Positions 5,425 through 6,280 of a stretch of 6,280 nt of DNA are shown piece by piece. Each line of letters opens with the position of its first letter. Position 1 is the stretch's first letter. The DNA comes from Clostridia bacterium (lineage in GTDB: Bacteria; Bacillota; Clostridia; DUPQ01): the NCBI GenBank assembly GCA_030592355.1, contig JAUVJE010000143.1, positions 1-6,280 of the forward strand, given 5' to 3'. The notes under the pieces were generated by a model. That model saw only the letters and a program-made list of their open reading frames with translations. It was not told the origin of the DNA and made no database searches. Made by a program: the position numbers and the translations under genes.

Positions 5425-5500
5425 CGTGGTATGAAGCTGTTGTTAAATCCTGCGGAATTAAATTTGTTGTGCATACCGCGATATCATTCCGCGGCTTTTT
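5425..5500 (+). other. Structured intergenic element with crossing helices and a T run
   Basis: Two 9-bp helices can form: 5425-5433 with 5472-5480, and 5450-5458 with 5486-5494, each with one G-T pair. They cross, giving H-type pseudoknot topology. A shorter hairpin, 5476-5480 with 5490-5494, competes with both. CTTTTT follows at 5495-5500, so the second helix or the short hairpin could act as a terminator. The stretch is about 45% GC by hand count, high for intergenic DNA here. I do not recognise an RNA family. It could be a small RNA, an attenuator or a back-up terminator. Confidence 0.35.
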
Positions 5501-5533
5501 AAAAATGTTTTGCCTGCGGGTTACGATATTTGC

Positions 5534-5562
5534 TTGACATAAGAATGGGTTTATGGTAGTTT
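5534..5562 (+). promoter_or_regulatory. Promoter of the rpmG-secE-nusG operon
   Basis: A perfect TTGACA (5534-5539), a 17-bp spacer and TAGTTT (5557-5562) are present. The weak -10 box is preceded by TGG, which makes an extended -10 (TGnTAnnnT). The start would be near 5569, giving a leader of about 50 bases that contains a run of nine T (5585-5593). TATATT at 5562-5567 is nearer the -10 consensus but would need a 22-bp spacer. Confidence 0.65.
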
Positions 5563-5621
5563 ATATTGTGCTTGAGAAGGGTTCTTTTTTTTTGTAAAAA
5601 CTGGAGCCACCGGAGGTTGAA

Positions 5622-5771
5622 ATGAGAGATAAAATAACAATGGCATGCACAGAATGCAAGCAGAGGAACTACACAACAAGAAAAAACAAGAAAACAACTC
5701 CAGACAGGCTTGAGTTGAGTAAGTATTGTAAGTTCTGCAAGAAACACACCGTGCATAAGGAAACGAGATAA
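5622..5771 (+). CDS. rpmG: 50S ribosomal protein L33
   Basis: This 49-residue large-subunit protein sits near the E site. It is the zinc-binding (C+) form: Cys9 and Cys12 in ACTECKQRNY, and Cys36 and Cys39 in KYCKFCKKHT, make a four-cysteine ribbon. The ending HKETR is typical of L33. GGAGGT (5612-5617) lies four bases before the ATG. It is first in the operon, with its own promoter, and secE starts 16 bases after its stop. In many clostridia a tRNA-Trp gene lies near here; there is no room for one. Confidence 0.96.
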   Translation: MRDKITMACTECKQRNYTTRKNKKTTPDRLELSKYCKFCKKHTVHKETR

Positions 5772-5787
5772 TACAGAGGTAATTAAA

Positions 5788-5985
5788 ATGGCAGCTGCAA
5801 AAAAAACAAGATTTTTAAGTTTTTTTAAGGAAATATTTCAGGAACTGAAGAAAGTGGTATGGCCCACAAGAGAACAGTTGGTTAAGAATACAGTTACGGT
5901 GGTTACGGTATGTATAATCATCGGCTTAATTATCTGGATGTTTGACTGGGGACTATCATCACTGGTAAATTTGCTTTTGAAATAA
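5788..5985 (+). CDS. secE: Preprotein translocase subunit SecE
   Basis: SecE is the clamp-like subunit of the SecYEG channel in the cytoplasmic membrane. The 65-residue protein is the short Gram-positive form with one transmembrane helix. An amphipathic stretch is followed by the conserved FFKEIFQELKKVVWPTREQL (about residues 10-30), which lies on the membrane surface and contacts SecY. The membrane helix is about 34-55. The ATG follows AGAGGT (5775-5780) at 7 bases. It stands between rpmG and nusG, the standard order in Firmicutes. Confidence 0.96.
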   Translation: MAAAKKTRFLSFFKEIFQELKKVVWPTREQLVKNTVTVVTVCIIIGLIIWMFDWGLSSLVNLLLK

Positions 5986-6003
5986 TAATTTGACGGGAGT
6001 CGG

Positions 6004-6280
6004 ATGTTAATGAATATAGAAGAAAACAACAAACAGACTGTTGAAGAAAACGTTGAAGAGCCCAGTATAAGGGATCAGGCGAAGTGGTATGTTATACATA
6101 CTTATTCCAGTTATGAAAATAAAGTTAAGATCAACCTTGAAAAAATAGTTGAAAACAGGGGAATGCAGGATTACATCGTTGATGTAGTTGTTCCCATGGA
6201 AGAAGTTATTGAAGATAAGGGCGGGAAAAGAAAAGTATCGTTTAAAAAGATCTTTCCCGGCTATGTGCTCGTGAAAATGG
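6004..6280 (+). CDS. nusG: Transcription antitermination/pausing factor NusG (partial)
   Basis: The first 92 codons are present and the gene runs off the window. NusG binds the RNA polymerase clamp helices through its NGN domain and affects pausing and coupling. The NGN domain begins at AKWYVIHTYSSYENKVK (about residue 26) and reaches FPGYVLVKM at the edge; the C-terminal KOW domain is outside. An acidic extension of about 25 residues (IEENNKQTVEENVEE) precedes the domain, longer than in E. coli or B. subtilis. Two in-frame ATGs are possible, 6004 and 6010; GGGAG (5995-5999) is 4 and 10 bases from them, so the sequence does not decide. Confidence 0.95.
   Translation, partial: MLMNIEENNKQTVEENVEEPSIRDQAKWYVIHTYSSYENKVKINLEKIVENRGMQDYIVDVVVPMEEVIEDKGGKRKVSFKKIFPGYVLVKM

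Noticed and set aside
5571..5593. Hairpin AGAA-GGG-TTCT followed by nine T as an attenuator before rpmG
   Set aside because: A 4-bp stem with two A-T pairs at each end of weak stability is not enough for termination; the T run is noted only as part of the leader.
5772..5787. tRNA-Trp expected between rpmG and secE in many clostridia
   Set aside because: The gap is only 16 bases and no tRNA fold is visible elsewhere in the window.
1..6280. CRISPR arrays, insertion sequences, attachment sites or phage genes
   Set aside because: No repeat-spacer array, transposase, terminal inverted repeats or integrase were seen; the gene set is ordinary core chromosome.

Overview
The window is a compact, low-GC stretch of a strictly anaerobic Firmicute, most likely a member of class Clostridia. 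The evidence is consensus TTGACA/TATAAT promoters, strong GGAGG-type ribosome binding sites, AT-rich codons, a neelaredoxin-type superoxide reductase, and the order greA-lysS ... rpmG-secE-nusG. Resemblance to the cellulolytic clostridia (Acetivibrio/Ruminiclostridium) is only an impression. All complete genes are on the plus strand and there is no sign of mobile DNA.

Layout. (1) 1-244 is a divergent intergenic region. The first four codons of a minus-strand gene lie at its left edge behind an excellent ribosome binding site. A consensus promoter for greA lies at its right. (2) greA ends in a rho-independent terminator at about 757-797. lysS follows and really starts at 859, after the terminator. 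(3) From lysS onward the genes overlap or nearly abut: a membrane protein with a degenerate J-like domain (2357), a STAS anti-anti-sigma factor (3157), an RsbW-fold protein that has lost its ATP site (3469), a SigB/SigF-type sigma factor (3828), an intact RsbW/SpoIIAB-type kinase (4543), and a desulfoferrodoxin (4983). A 14-bp-stem terminator at 5385-5417 ends the unit. (4) 5418-5621 is intergenic and holds an unexplained RNA structure candidate and the promoter of the next operon. (5) rpmG, secE and nusG (cut by the window end) form the usual ribosomal protein/Sec/transcription factor operon.

The part most worth attention is 2357-5360. It looks like a partner-switching sigma-factor module in an unusual arrangement. 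There is one active-looking anti-sigma kinase after the sigma gene, one kinase-fold protein without the ATP-binding residues before it, a possible membrane input protein at the front, and an oxygen-defence enzyme directly behind. No PP2C phosphatase (SpoIIE/RsbU type), normally needed to reset the STAS protein, is in the window. The individual families are well known; the combination and its wiring are inference. A second item is the pair of crossing 9-bp helices (pseudoknot topology) at 5425-5494, followed by a T run.
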